64,000 nucleotides of DNA from Hybos culiciformis (Eukaryota > Arthropoda > Insecta > Diptera > Hybotidae), in contig CAXFZM010000074.1 in NCBI GenBank assembly GCA_964007475.1, forward strand, positions 62,001 to 126,000. Reading direction: 5' to 3'. Below the pieces are notes generated by a model. That model made no database searches, was not told the origin of the DNA, and was given only the letters and a program-made list of their open reading frames with translations. Positions 51,827-61,990 of the stretch are shown here, in pieces. The position numbers were made by a program, and so were the translations under genes. The first letter of the stretch is position 1. The number at the start of each line of letters is the position of its first letter.

Positions 51827-53060
51827 ATTTATTCTTTTTTACGTACCAAATTTGAATGAACGTACTTTAAAAGTAGCTGGGTAAGATCAATAAATTTTTT
51901 CCTACGAAATTTATGTGTTTAATCCTTTCCTCTTTTTATTTACCAAATTTGAATAAAATCACACGAACTTTAGAAGTCCGCCCTAGGGAATGCAAAACCG
52001 GTTTTTCGGATTCTGGAAACCCGGAAATGAGACTGTTTTTGAATTTCAAAAAATTCGGAATTCAAAATGCTAAATTCCGAATTTTTCGAATTTGGAAGAA
52101 CTTTTACTGGCGGGAATTTTGACCAATGGTTTTTTTTTTTTTTTTATTATTTAGGCATAAAGCATTAAAATTCACAAAAATTGAAATCTAAGTAGCTATC
52201 GCAAGTCTGCAAATACGTAAAACTTTTTTTCATATTAATCAACATTAACAAAATAAGTTGGAGTTCCGAGTTCAGTGATTTATTTGGAATTCTAAGTGAA
52301 ATTAAATTTTGGGATCAAGGGGGCCCCCCGAGGAACACTTTTGGAAAATGTCTAATATAACTTATTAACAACGCTGCAGGAACATTTTCAATAAAAATTC
52401 GATTAAAACTCAATGATAAAACACTAGATACTTTGTGTTTCAAATTTTTATTTTTCCATTCAGTTTATTCACTTTCGGTTTATTAAAAAGTATAAAATTT
52501 TATTTTAATAAAAAATATTTCATAATTTTAATGTTTTGAACTAAATACACTAATATTTATGTTAAAGAATAATTTAATTTAATTTTTTTAATATATTTTA
52601 ATTTTTATATGAAATTCCGGAATGAACTGAAATTTCGGATTTCATTTCAAGACAATTCCGAAAATCCGGAATTAAATTTTTATTAAAAAAATGCATTCCC
52701 TAGTCCGCCCCCCGTGGTGGTCGCTGGTTAGGATCAATCAATTTTTTGTTACTAAATTTAATTTGAATGAAATTCTTTGTTACGAAATTTGTATGTAATC
52801 ATTTCCTCTTTTTACGTACCAAATTTGAATGAAGTCGGAAATAAATTTTTTGTGACGAAATTTGTGTGTAATCAGTTCTTCTCTTTACATACCAAATTTG
52901 AATGAAATCGGACGAACTTTTGAAGTGGGCCCTCAGGGGAGGTCGCTAAGTAGGAGGCTAATCAAATTTGAAAATAGCATATAACGACCCTTGAACTGAG
53001 ACAAAGAAATAGTGTAAGTTTGAAAACCATCCTCTGAGCGGTTTAGGTGCCTATTCGGAA
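51827..53060. repeat. Diverged interspersed repeats (ACCAAATTTGAATGAAATCG family)
   Basis: At least five partial units with TACGAAATTTGTGTGTAATC, TACCAAATTTGAATGAA and GAACTTTTGAAG. The last complete one is followed by GGGAGGTCGCTAAGTAGGAG and CCTATTCGGAATAGACAAAC AGACAAAC. Between 52000 and 52690 an A/T-rich block with TTCCGGAATT/AATTCGGAA words interrupts. No genes. Confidence 0.6.
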
Positions 53061-53500
53061 TAGACAAACAGACAAACAGCGTTTCTGTTTCATATGATAG
53101 AATTTCACTAATTCGAAAAGGAAATAAACTAAATAAATATTAACAACAAAATCAGTTGATCTTTGATTCTGTTATTGTATAATTTTTTAATTCTATATAT
53201 TGTAGTTTTTTTTCGTTTTTTTTTGCTTTCCACACATCGTTAGTATTTTGTTATGTGTGTGTAGTATCGCTATTTTATTTTCGTAAATACATGCTACATA
53301 TTACAACGTCTTATATTTCCCTGCTTTTATATTTGTTTTTACTTTTTAACATGATACATTCTGTGGTTATTACCCCTATTTTGCAGCGTTGTGGCTTTTA
53401 TTTATCGTGATGCAGCACATACTGTATTCTGTCTTCTTTTTTCTCCTATTTTGATCAAAAATTTTTAACAATACCTCGCTAAAGAAGTTAAACTTCAAAA
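53061..53500. other. A/T-rich stretch without genes
   Basis: T-rich with no repeat or exon that I can support. Confidence 0.5.
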
Positions 53501-53505
53501 AGTAC

Positions 53506-53590
53506 CAAATGCTAATTAAAAGATGTCACCGTGCCGGTATAACTGTCCGAATGGTTACTGGCGATAATATAAATACGGCACGTTCGATTG
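53506..53590. repeat. Conserved 85-bp element, solitary copy
   Basis: AATGCTAATTAAAAGATGTC ACCGTGCCGG to ATACGGCACGTTCG. CGTGCCG/CGGCACG is kept; both immediate flanks differ from the three module copies. Confidence 0.75.
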
Positions 53591-53845
53591 CCATTAAATT
53601 GTGGTATTGTTAAGCCAAATGCAATTTAATATGAAAAAAAAACACCGTTCCTCGGTTGAGAGGCTCTAGCTCCGCGAACCAAAAATCGTAGAATTTTAAA
53701 AATTTTTGTCAAGATTAAAGTTCATAAAATTATGCTTCTTTTGGTATTTAAAAAAATTCGAAAATCGATGCTGGGGTTCTTGAGCTACAAGCTTCCAAAG
53801 TTGAGGATGGAATATTCATTTTTTTGTTCCAAATTAAATTTTTTT

Positions 53846-53909
53846 TTTGTAAGTATGCTGTTTCGTTTTTGCTGTTCTTCCAATTTCTGTTCCAATATTT
53901 TATGATTTG
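53846..53909 (-). other. Possible exon after the kinesin fragment
   Basis: After an ATTTTCAG the sequence reads ANHKILEQKLEEQQKRNSIL T, a short coiled-coil-like stretch. No donor is obvious. Confidence 0.3.
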
Positions 53910-53991
53910 CTGAAAATAAAATGAAAAAAAAAAAAAATCTAAAATATTAATTTGATCCGATGAAACAAAGTGATTAGTTATGTAAACATAC

Positions 53992-54125
53992 TTTGATTTT
54001 TCCAACAAAGCAAAAATTACATTTTTTAATTCACTCAACGAGCGGTTTATATGTGCCGTTTCTTTTAACCTCGTTGAGTTTTTTCCACTTTCGGAACCTG
54101 CCAAATCTATGAAGTTGACAGATCC
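53992..54125 (-). pseudogene. Kinesin-14 motor fragment, second copy
   Basis: Minus strand: GSVNFIDLAGSESGKNSTRL, KETAHINRSLSELKNVIFAL, LEKSK and then a GTATGT donor. This is the switch II region of the motor, similar to but distinct from 15622-16060 (SGKNSTRLKETA against STKTSTTVKETA). The start is replaced by a TATACTATTC microsatellite, so the exon is cut. It stops seven residues earlier than the 15.6-kb exon. Confidence 0.9.
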
Positions 54126-54200
54126 CTATACTATTCTATACTATTCTATTCTATACTATTCTATACTATACTATACTTCACTATACTATACTTATATATT
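54126..54200. repeat. TATACTATTC microsatellite
   Basis: Irregular repeats of CTATACTATT and TTCTATACTA, directly at the broken edge of the kinesin fragment. Confidence 0.9.
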
Positions 54201-54623
54201 AAACACATTTAACACAAGACAACACATTAAACAAAAGACATCACATCAAATGTTGTTTTTTTTTTTTTGCTTTATTTAAATTACATAAATTTGCGTTGGA
54301 AGCAAATTGGAGGGAATAAATAGATTCGGAAAAATTTTTCCTCCAAGGCGAAACATTGACAAACATTAAAACTTTTGAATTGCCAGGGACGAACTGTTAA
54401 TTTCCGTCAACAGTCAACAGAATCAACAGTTTTTTTAACTTTGCTAACAGGCTGCAATAGTTTTTCTTTTCTAACTTGCGCAACTGCAATGAGATAGAAA
54501 ATTTGCTGTTAATTTTTTTTTTAAAGGCTGTAATAAATCTGTTAACTATTTTTTTTTTTGATTCTTTTGCATAAAATTGTTCAAAATTGTTGAAAAAGCA
54601 AAGTCAATTAATAGAATAAATTT

Positions 54624-54740
54624 TAACAGGCAGGGAAATGTTGCAGGGAAATGTTGCTGAAAAATGTTGCAGGGAAATGTTTCAGAAAAATGTTGCAGGG
54701 AAATGTTGCAGGGAAATGTTGCAGGGAATGTTGCATAAAA
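54624..54740. repeat. 13-bp minisatellite
   Basis: About nine units of AGGGAAATGTTGC with variants (TGAAAAATGTTGC, AGAAAAATGTTGC). Confidence 0.9.
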
Positions 54741-55098
54741 ATTAGGATTAGCAACTGCGCAGCCTGGAATAATTCTCTCTTGAGGCTGTAATAATTCTCT
54801 CTTCAATTTTCTGCAGGCTGTTAAGTTGAGGATTGTTTTTTTTTTTTGCTTCGCAACCACAGGCTGTATAGTTTTCTTTAGAAGAAGTGTCGAAAGCAGA
54901 GAAAAAAAAACAAAAGAACAGATGGGGCAATTAACAGGCTGTTCTGTTACGTTCGCTTAAAATGAAGAACCGTGAAATGGTTTGCCAAAAAAAAAAAAGG
55001 ATAAAAACTATCTTCTGGTATTTATTTCTGTGATTTTATTTTTATTTTTTTTTAATTTTATTTTTAACAACTTTATTGATGAGTTAAAAATAAGTTAA

Positions 55099-55838
55099 TT
55101 ATTTATTTATTTTATTTTGGAGCCGAGGACTTCTCCTCCTTGTTGGCTCCTCTTTCCAATCTGCTTGTTCCGGAACATCTAGCCCCGGACTCCTCCTAAG
55201 TTGCTCCATACTCCATCCCGGTTGTTCGGCATTAACTAAGCGAGGACTCCTCCTTAGTTGAACTACTGCTTCTTCCACGAACAACGAGTCCGTGGAAGCA
55301 GATGCATCTTCTTGATTATTTATATTCACCATCCCTTTTTTTTTAAGTTAATTATTTATTTATTTTATTTTGGAGCCGAGGACTCCTCCTCCTTGTTGGC
55401 TCCTCTTTCCAATCTGCTTGTTCCGAAACATCTAGCCCCGGACTCCTCCTAAGTTGCTCCATACTCCATCCCGGTTGTTCGGCATTAACTAAGCGAGGAC
55501 TCCTCCTTAGTTGAACTACTGCTTCTTCCACGAACAACGAGTCCGTGGAAGTAGATGCATCTCCTTGATTATTTATATTCACCATCCCTTTTTTTTTAAG
55601 TTAATTATTTATTTATTTTATTTTGGAGCCGAGGACTCCTCCTCCTTGTTGGCTCCTCTTTCCAATCTGCTTGTTCCGGAACATCTAGCCCCGGACTCCT
55701 CCTAAGTTGCTCCATACTCCATCCCGGTTGTTCGGCATTAACTAAGCGAGGACTCCTCCTTAGTTGAACTACTGCTTCTTACACGAACAACGAGTCCGTG
55801 GAAGCAGATGCATCTTCTTGATTATTTATATTCACCAT
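55099..55838 (-). repeat. Three tandem 253-bp units, each a 77-codon ORF with RRSPRL motifs
   Basis: ORFs at 55332-55099 and 55585-55352 are complete: MVNINNQEDASASTDSLFVE, EAVVQLRRSPRLVNAEQPGW, SMEQLRRSPGLDVPEQADWK, EEPTRRRSPRLQNKINK. The third (55838-55605) has GAA changed to TAA at codon 20. Each ORF has three R-R-S-P-R/G-L motifs spaced about 18 and 25 residues. Units differ by a few mostly non-synonymous changes (QED/QGD, ASA/AST, DVP/DVS). No intron or promoter signal is visible; the same A/T-rich spacer precedes each ATG. I do not recognise the protein. Confidence 0.7.
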
Positions 55839-56033
55839 CCCTTTTCCGGGAACAAACTTATATTGAATTTTTTCCATTTCTAGAAGTAGAAAAAAAAAAA
55901 AATTGAAAAATTGGTAGAGTGAACATAAAATTAATTATATTATATTTCAATACGTTCAATCTTTGAGGCTCTTTGAGACTCTTCACGCCTTCGAGCTGAG
56001 TGATTTTAGCAATTTTGAAGGAAATAATTTTCA

Positions 56034-56050
56034 GTTTCGCCGTGACGCAA
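56034..56050 (-). pseudogene. Remnant of H15 family-A exon 2
   Basis: After CAG (56051-56053) only TTGCGTCACGGCGAAAC remains before unrelated sequence. Confidence 0.5.
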
Positions 56051-56172
56051 CTGAAAAAAAAAAAGAAATTAAAAAAAAGGGCAGTAGATTAGAAAAAAAA
56101 AGCTGTAGATCTACTGCTAAAGCAGTAGAACGACAGCACTGGTTCTGAGTGGTTCACATAAATTGCACTTAC

Positions 56173-56404
56173 AGTTCGATGCCAGAAGAAAATAGCCACA
56201 GGACCCGGTGCCATTCCTTTGGAGAAGATGGCCCCGGGCCACCGCTTGCCTTAAATACGTGTTGATATCTTTTTTGTATTTTTTGATATTCACATTCAAC
56301 ATGTTCTTCAAATAAAGACGTATATCCTTCTTGCTGGCACCGATTCTTTTTCTCACGGCAATGATGGCTTCGTCCACTAGCGCCCCTATTTCCGCTGCAT
56401 TCAT
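56173..56404 (-). CDS. H15 (family A) winged-helix exon 1
   Basis: ATG 56404: MNAAEIGALVDEAIIAVRKR, IGASKKDIRLYLKNMLNVNI, KKYKKDINTYLRQAVARGHL, LQRNGTGSCGYFLLASN, ending in GTAAGT at 56167-56172. The exon is fully open. Its exon 2 (56034-56050) is nearly gone, so the gene as a whole is probably not functional. Confidence 0.7.
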
Positions 56405-56659
56405 TTTGTAAAACTAAAAACAAAATATAAACAATTAAAAAGGATTGAGACTAATATTATTTTTAATAATCTATATTAGGTATAATATATATGGTCAGCA
56501 GGTTATATTTGCACAATTGATTTCTCAGTTATCAACAGCAGCACAATCACAATTATTTTAAAATTTACTGAATAACGTCAAAAATATCAGAAATATGAAA
56601 CTAAATAATAAATGTCGGAAAAACCACCAGACCGCGCGCCCGCCGGGTTTACATAAACT

Positions 56660-56917
56660 GTACTTCCAATTTTGCGACATCTTGTAGGAACCGCGCAATC
56701 CTATTCCTGAGATCAGGATAATGTCGCCCCTATTTGCCTTTATTTTTATGGCCTTTCCAAAATTTTTGTTGTTGACTTCATCGCTGAAATTTACATTATG
56801 AAAAATTTGAATGTAATCTTTCATTGCAGCGATGGAGCATCCTCCCGACTCCCTTTTTCTCACGGACATTATTGCCTCATCAATCAAATTTGGAAAGTTA
56901 ATTGCTTTATTTTCCAT
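56660..56917 (-). pseudogene. H15 (family D) winged-helix exon with dead donor
   Basis: ATG 56917: MENKAINFPNLIDEAIMSVR, KRESGGCSIAAMKDYIQIFH, NVNFSDEVNNKNFGKAIKIK, ANRGDIILISGIGLRGSYKM, SQN. The domain is complete, with a wing as in family C (GVGLRGS). At the exon end the family's GTAAGTGCAATTTATG has become GGAAGTACAGTTTATG, so the GT is lost. Read-through gives KYSLCKPGGRAVWWF. Confidence 0.75.
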
Positions 56918-58310
56918 TATTATGTCTTGATGCTAGAAAGCCTGATACTAGAAGCAACTCACTCTGTTATGTGATCTCCAATCAATTTTAAATTTTCTTT
57001 ATTCATGTCGACGTTATAATTTACTTTCAAATAGTTTTTTATTGCTATTGTTGATGATCCCGACCGTTTTTTTTTTTATTTTTTTGACTTAATAATGGCC
57101 TCATCCACAATTTGTGGTATTTGCTATTTCAATATTTTCCATTATGAGAGTAGAAAGCATTAAAATTTGTGTTAAAATTTAGTTTTGCAACCTTTTGCTC
57201 CTCTGGTGAGCATTGTCGCTTCTTGCCCACCGTTTCCATTATCCGCGGCTTTATATTGCGCTAGGGCCATCCGGACCCTCTCTTTTTTCCTAAGACCTGA
57301 CAGATTAGGTGGCTCTCAAGATTTTATTGTCTGGTAGGGAAACAGCACAAAACACTTTACAGATATTTTTTATTTTATGTATTATATTGTGAATTAATTA
57401 TAAAAAAAAAAAAAAAAATTTAAAACAGAAAAAACAAAAATTGTATAATTTTTATCGTATAATTAAATTAAGGAAATAAAAAAAATTTTAAAAAATTATT
57501 TATCGTAGAATTTAAGAGACTAAATGATGTGATTAACTTTAAAAATTAATTTAAATAAAAAAATTAACGTGTTGGCTTAAAAAATAAAATTACAATTTTT
57601 TTTTTAGATTAATGGCTCCAAAATCCTGTGTGTTCCATGTTTGTTCTATATTCCCTTGGAACTCTTTCAAATTGATTTAATTTTCAAGCTGATATAATAC
57701 AATTATAATTTATTTATATTTAGAGATTTAGTATCCTATGCTACTTTACTACTAAGAAATTTGTGTTATTACATTATGACTAAAATTCTATATTTTTTAT
57801 CAAAAAATTTAAATATATGAAAAAGCCAAACACCCATTTGTTCTGGAACTCTTTCTCCCGTATGGATGATCCTTTTGTGCTTCTGAAGCGCGCAAAACTG
57901 TGTGTCTGTGTCTGACATTCGGAATGCAGAGATCTAAATATTTTAAAAAAAAAGGATTACTACTGAATTCCAAATACACATTTGGTGTGCTGCAGAGACG
58001 ACTCCAAGGTAAGTTATTAGGGAGCCCATATATATATTGAGGATGGGTGTGGACAAATATTACACTTTTGTGTTGTCATCTTGGTCTCAAAAGTCAAATT
58101 TTCGCATTATAAAACTGAAGAAATTTTGTTCAAGAGCATGTTCAGCAAAAAAGTCTCTGTATCTCCTGAAACGGTCGTCCGATTTGCCTCAGAACAGAAG
58201 CATACCAGTTGTACAGAACCTAAATACCAGTTGTGCAGAAGCATACCAGTTGTGCAGAACCTAAATACCAGTTGTGCAGAAGTACACCATAATTAAAAAA
58301 TTTATTCACA
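56765..58310. repeat. Segmental duplication, copy 2 (partner 23740-25205)
   Basis: Same order as copy 1 with indels. Within 58196-58290 this copy has extra units of GCATACCAGTTGTGCAGAAC CTAAATACCAGTTGTGCAGA (about 39 bases). Confidence 0.85.
56935..57130 (-). pseudogene. H15 (family D2) remnant
   Basis: Sister of 23890-24072. A T-run (57069-57084) breaks the R-S-G-S-S region and adds a stop, but NYLKVNYNVDMNKENLKLIG and DHITE are recognisable. Confidence 0.6.
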
Positions 58311-58402
58311 TATTATTATTTTTTTTTTAATATTTTTTTAAGATTTTATTTATTTATATTTAAATTACAATTTTAATTAATCAAGATTGAATATTTAATA
58401 AA

Positions 58403-59064
58403 TCATCGTCCTGTAGTTTTTGTTGTTGTTCTGGTTTTTGATTCGGAAAATTTTTTTTGATTAATTTTATTATGTAAATTTGAAATGGCAGCAACAGTTG
58501 CAGCCGCAACTGTTAAATTGTATACCCAAACAACAGCAACTGGATGTATAATTGGACCATCAATTTGACAATTAATTGTCCTCGATCTGCCCTTAATTAT
58601 GTACAAAAAATTATTGTTGGCCGGTGTAATTAAATATTGGCCAAATAATCCTATCGAGAGATTATATCAAAAAAGTAAAAAATTAAAATAAATATATATG
58701 TATAAAACATAAGTCCATAGTTTTGTTTACCAGAAGATTTAATTGGTGTAGCTGGATTATTCCATTCAACATTTCCGTCGGACTGTGTAGTACCAACACC
58801 AGATTTTGCTAAAAAGCCGGAAAATAGGAATTATGAGTAAAAAATTTAGATGCACAACCTGAGACTTTATATATATTTTTATACTAACCTTTATATCGGG
58901 ATTATTAATAATTTTTGTATTATTTAAGTTATTTGTTAAAAAATCATTACCATCTGTGACTATGACACTATTATTGCTAACACCACCACCACTACCAATA
59001 AATTTAACAGTACCATTGCTATCCATCCCGTAAGGATCATTATTTCGGATATCCAATGAATTAC
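58403..59064 (-). pseudogene. Three-exon fragment of an unidentified gene
   Basis: Exon a (59064-58889): NSLDIRNNDPYGMDSNGTVK, FIGSGGGVSNNSVIVTDGND, FLTNNLNNTKIINNPDIK, donor GTTAGT. Exon b (58808-58731): KSGVGTTQSDGNVEWNNPAT, PIKSS, donor GTAAAC. Exon c (58650-58403): GLFGQYLITPANNNFLYIIK, GRSRTINCQIDGPIIHPVAV, VWVYNLTVAAATVAAISNLH, stop TGA. Exons b and c join cleanly in phase 1; exon a ends in phase 0, so one base is missing or another donor is used. The last exon has a hydrophobic stretch. I do not recognise the family. Confidence 0.5.
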
Positions 59065-59149
59065 CTGAAATTAAGAATAATCTTATTTGTATAATTGAAC
59101 AATTGTGTGCTGCTGGACTTATTACTCTCTAACTTCCTCAACCCCCCAA

Positions 59150-59490
59150 AAGCTTAGAATATCCAAAACTAAATGTTGTGAAATGAAAGTTAATGAAATT
59201 ACGAAGAATTCGGCATTTGAAAAATTAAAATCGATTCACTGGTTCGCGAGCTATGAGCTCTCAAAGTTAAAGATGCAAAAATTCACAATAGATTTAATAT
59301 GAAAAAATCATCGTTCCACGGTTGTGAGGCTCTAGCTCAAAAACCAAAATATCTTTAATTTTTCCAAAATTTATGTGGAGATTAAAGATCATAAACTTAC
59401 GCTTCTTTTGGCATTTAAAAAATTCGAATCGTTGCAGCGGTTCGCGAGTTAAGAGCACTCAAAGTTAAGGTTGCAAAATTCACAATAGGT
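59150..59490. repeat. Dispersed repeat (GGCTCTAGCTC family), several partial copies
   Basis: Units with TTCGCGAGCTATGAGCTCTC AAAGTTAA, CACAATAGATTTAATATGAA and CGTTCCACGGTTGTGAGGCT CTAGCTC alternate. Same family as 6635-6850. Confidence 0.7.
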
Positions 59491-59834
59491 TTAGTATAAA
59501 AAAAAACCTGAGTTCCGCCGTTTAGATCCTGCAAGTCCCAAACCCCGATATTCAAAATGAAAGTGAATTCAAAATTCAAGCAGAGTTTGGCCGTAGAGGG
59601 GACAGAAACGAATGCTGCTGCCACAACACGAACAACCAGTGTGTGGGTTTGCAAAAACTGGTGTCCTGGAAAAAACCAAAAACAACCAATAAATTTATGA
59701 ATTAAAATACCAGCTCTGCGACTCTTGCAGAAGGGGGGGGCAGGATAATTTATTCTTTTTATTTTTCTTTCATTTACCAAAACTCGAATTGCTTGAAGAT
59801 TCCATTTCTATTTAGCTCAATTTTTTTTTTATTC

Positions 59835-60275
59835 ATTCAGAAATTTTTTGCAGAGCTTTGCAGACCGTTAGAGAACTCTGCAGATTTATTCAGATATTTT
59901 TAAACCTTTGCAGAATTTTTCAGAATTTTGCAGAACTTTACAGATTTTTGAAGAACTTTGCAGAATTTAGCAGAACTTTACAGAGGTTTGTAGTTTTTTT
60001 GCAAATTTTTTGCAAATTTTTTTGCAGATTTTTTTGCAGATTTTTTGCAGATTTTTGAACCTTTGCAGAGCTTTGCAGTTTTTTTCAGGTTTTTTTTGCA
60101 TATTTTTTAACCTTTGCAGAACTTTGCAGACCTTAGCAGAACTTTGCAGATTTTTTGCAGACATTTTGCAGACATTTTGCAGACATTTTGCAGATTTTTT
60201 GCAGAAATTTTGCAGATTTATTGCACACTTTTTGCAGATTTTTTTGCACATTTTTTCGCAGATTTTTTTCCGTAA
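59835..60275. repeat. TTTGCAGA minisatellite
   Basis: About 430 bases built from TTTGCAGA with T-run length variation (ACTTTGCAGA, ATTTTTTTGCAGA, ACATTTTGCAG). The many short frames rich in F-C-R or K-I-C-K come from it. Confidence 0.95.
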
Positions 60276-60544
60276 TTTTTTTTGGTTTTTGATTAAAAAT
60301 TGTGTGAGTTGAAAAAGATTTCAAATTTTTACGCATCTGCGCTTAATTTTATTCTTCGTTTTTTTTTTTTTTGCCCTTTTTTAATCTGCCATCAAAGAGC
60401 TATCTGAGCTTAAAGTGAATTCTTGTCTGTTGGTTTACTAGTTACAGGTTTCGTTTTAGCGAAACCTTTTGCTAATCCTTGCAAATTTGGAATTCAAACG
60501 AAATCCAAAAATGATGCCATTTATCTTCTTTTCTTTTTTAAATA

Positions 60545-60785
60545 ATTTTTGGTTTCGGAAGTTAGAACCTCACAGCCGTGGAACGGTGATTTTTTCATAT
60601 TAAATATATTGTGAATTTTGCATCCTCAACTTTGAGAGCTCATATCTGGCGAACCGCAGCATCGATTTTAATTTTTTGAATGTCAAAAGAAGCGTAATTT
60701 CATGAACTTTCATTCCAACATAAGTTTCGATATTCTAGGAATTTTGGTTCGTGAGCTAGAGGCTCTCAACCAACCGAGGGCCTGA
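60545..60785. repeat. Dispersed repeat (GGCTCTAGCTC family), inverted
   Basis: CCTCACAGCCGTGGAACGGT and TGAGCTAGAGGCTCTCAACC are the reverse complement of the motif in the copies at 6.7, 53.65 and 59.3 kb. Confidence 0.75.
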
Positions 60786-60958
60786 AATTAAGTTATTTTA
60801 ATTTATTTATTTAATTTTTTATTTTTTTTTTTTCAGTTTTTAATTAACAAGGACTATTTTTATTATATTTTAGAATTAATTTTTTCAAAATCTGTTTGCC
60901 AAAAATTGTGCTTTCAATAAAGAAAATTGAATAATGGGAAATTCAATCTAACCAGAAA

Positions 60959-61860
60959 ATGCCATCAACTCGTTCAAACATGGCGTCGTCGGCCAGAAAA
61001 GCCATATCAACAAGGTAAAAATTATTTTTTTAGTTCGTATGAAATTTTTTTGCGAATCTTTTGCGCGCCTAAGTCCCTTCACTTGAGCAATCATTTTTTT
61101 ATTTTTTTTTTTTATTTTGTTTTCTCTCTTTAGATCTCAAGAAAATACTGGACACACAACAAAATTTGAATTAAATTCATCAGGTCGCAATAAAAGCAAA
61201 GCCGGCCCTCTTAAAATGAAAAAATGAAAATCAGTCCGGCTTTTGGGAAATTTAATTAAACAACATTCCATTGGAACAACAACAGCCTGAAAATGCTACA
61301 CATATTGTCTCGGGGTAAATTATCAGCTCAAAATAATCAAAAAATTGTAACGCGTGCTGCTGCTAAATTACAATCAAGCTAAATTACAATCAAAACAACA
61401 ACAATCGGAGCTACCAAAAAAGAAAATTACTCAGCGCCAAAAAATCAAAAGATGATACAGTGAGTTCAATTATGCTAAAGCTAAATAATGTGTTCAGAGA
61501 AGTACAAAAAATCAAACGTTCAACTCGTAGGATCTCAAATGAATTTTTGGACACTGAGACTGAGGCTCTAGAAGATGCGTAAGGATCATTATTTTATTCT
61601 TTATATATTTTTATATTTAATATTTAGTGCAATTTTTGTTTGGCCTTTTTTATTTTTATATATCGATTTTTATATATCGATTTTTATATATCGATTTTTA
61701 TATATCGATTTTTATATATCGATTTTTATATATCGATTTGATAATTTTTTGAACATTTTTTAATCCAGTGTGCCAAAGTTCCAATGCCAACATTAACATT
61801 AGCCCGATATATTTTGGAGTTATCCTTAATGGATTACAGAACAACATTCCGGGATTCTCA
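60959..61860 (+). pseudogene. CycB3: Cyclin B3 pseudogene fragments
   Basis: Exon 1 (60959-61014): MPSTRSNMASSARKAISTR, donor GTAAAA. Exon 2 starts at 61134 in phase (SQENTGHTTKFELNSS) and stops at TGA 61225; beyond, other frames still give QNNQKIVTRAAAKLQ and, before a GTAAGG donor at 61579, REVQKIKRSTRRISNEFL then ETEALEDA. After a CCAG at about 61768, CAKVPMPTLTLARYILELSL MDY is the start of the second cyclin fold; L-T-L-A-R-Y-I-L-E-L-S-L-M-D-Y is a cyclin B3 hallmark. The first cyclin box is missing. Cyclin B3 drives anaphase and meiosis with Cdk1. Stops, frameshifts and missing exons make this a pseudogene. Confidence 0.85.
61650..61742. repeat. 14-bp minisatellite
   Basis: Six to seven exact units of TTTTTATATATCGA inside the last intron of the cyclin B3 pseudogene. 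Confidence 0.95.
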
Positions 61861-61925
61861 ACCAACCAATTCTTAATTCTGGTTTACATCGTAAGCAAAG
61901 GAAATTAATAAAACACTATTCTGTT

Positions 61926-61990
61926 AGCAACATCTGTTTTAATTGAGAACACAGGTTTTATCATAATTCATGTTTTTTTTATGTATTTTG
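61926..61990. repeat. Inverted copy of 6311-6374
   Basis: GCAACATCTGTTTTAATTGA GAACACAGGTTTTATCATAA is the reverse complement of the sequence fused to the H15 relic at 6.3 kb, with one or two differences. Confidence 0.85.

Noticed and set aside
53061..53100. Target-site remnants of a further mobile element near GACAAACAGACAAACAG
   Set aside because: The repeat's ends could not be determined from the diverged copies in the window, so no element boundary is claimed.
59415..59780. 121-codon minus-strand ORF (MVNERKIKRINYPAPPFCKS)
   Set aside because: It overlaps dispersed repeats, has no recognisable domain and no exon signals apart from a weak CCAG; probably chance.
59858..60336. ORFs rich in F-C-R or K-I-C-K on both strands
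   Set aside because: They are produced by the TTTGCAGA minisatellite and are open on both strands for that reason.
61575..61763. 62-codon ORF with F-Y-I-S-I repeats
   Set aside because: It is translated from a 14-bp minisatellite in an intron of the cyclin B3 pseudogene.
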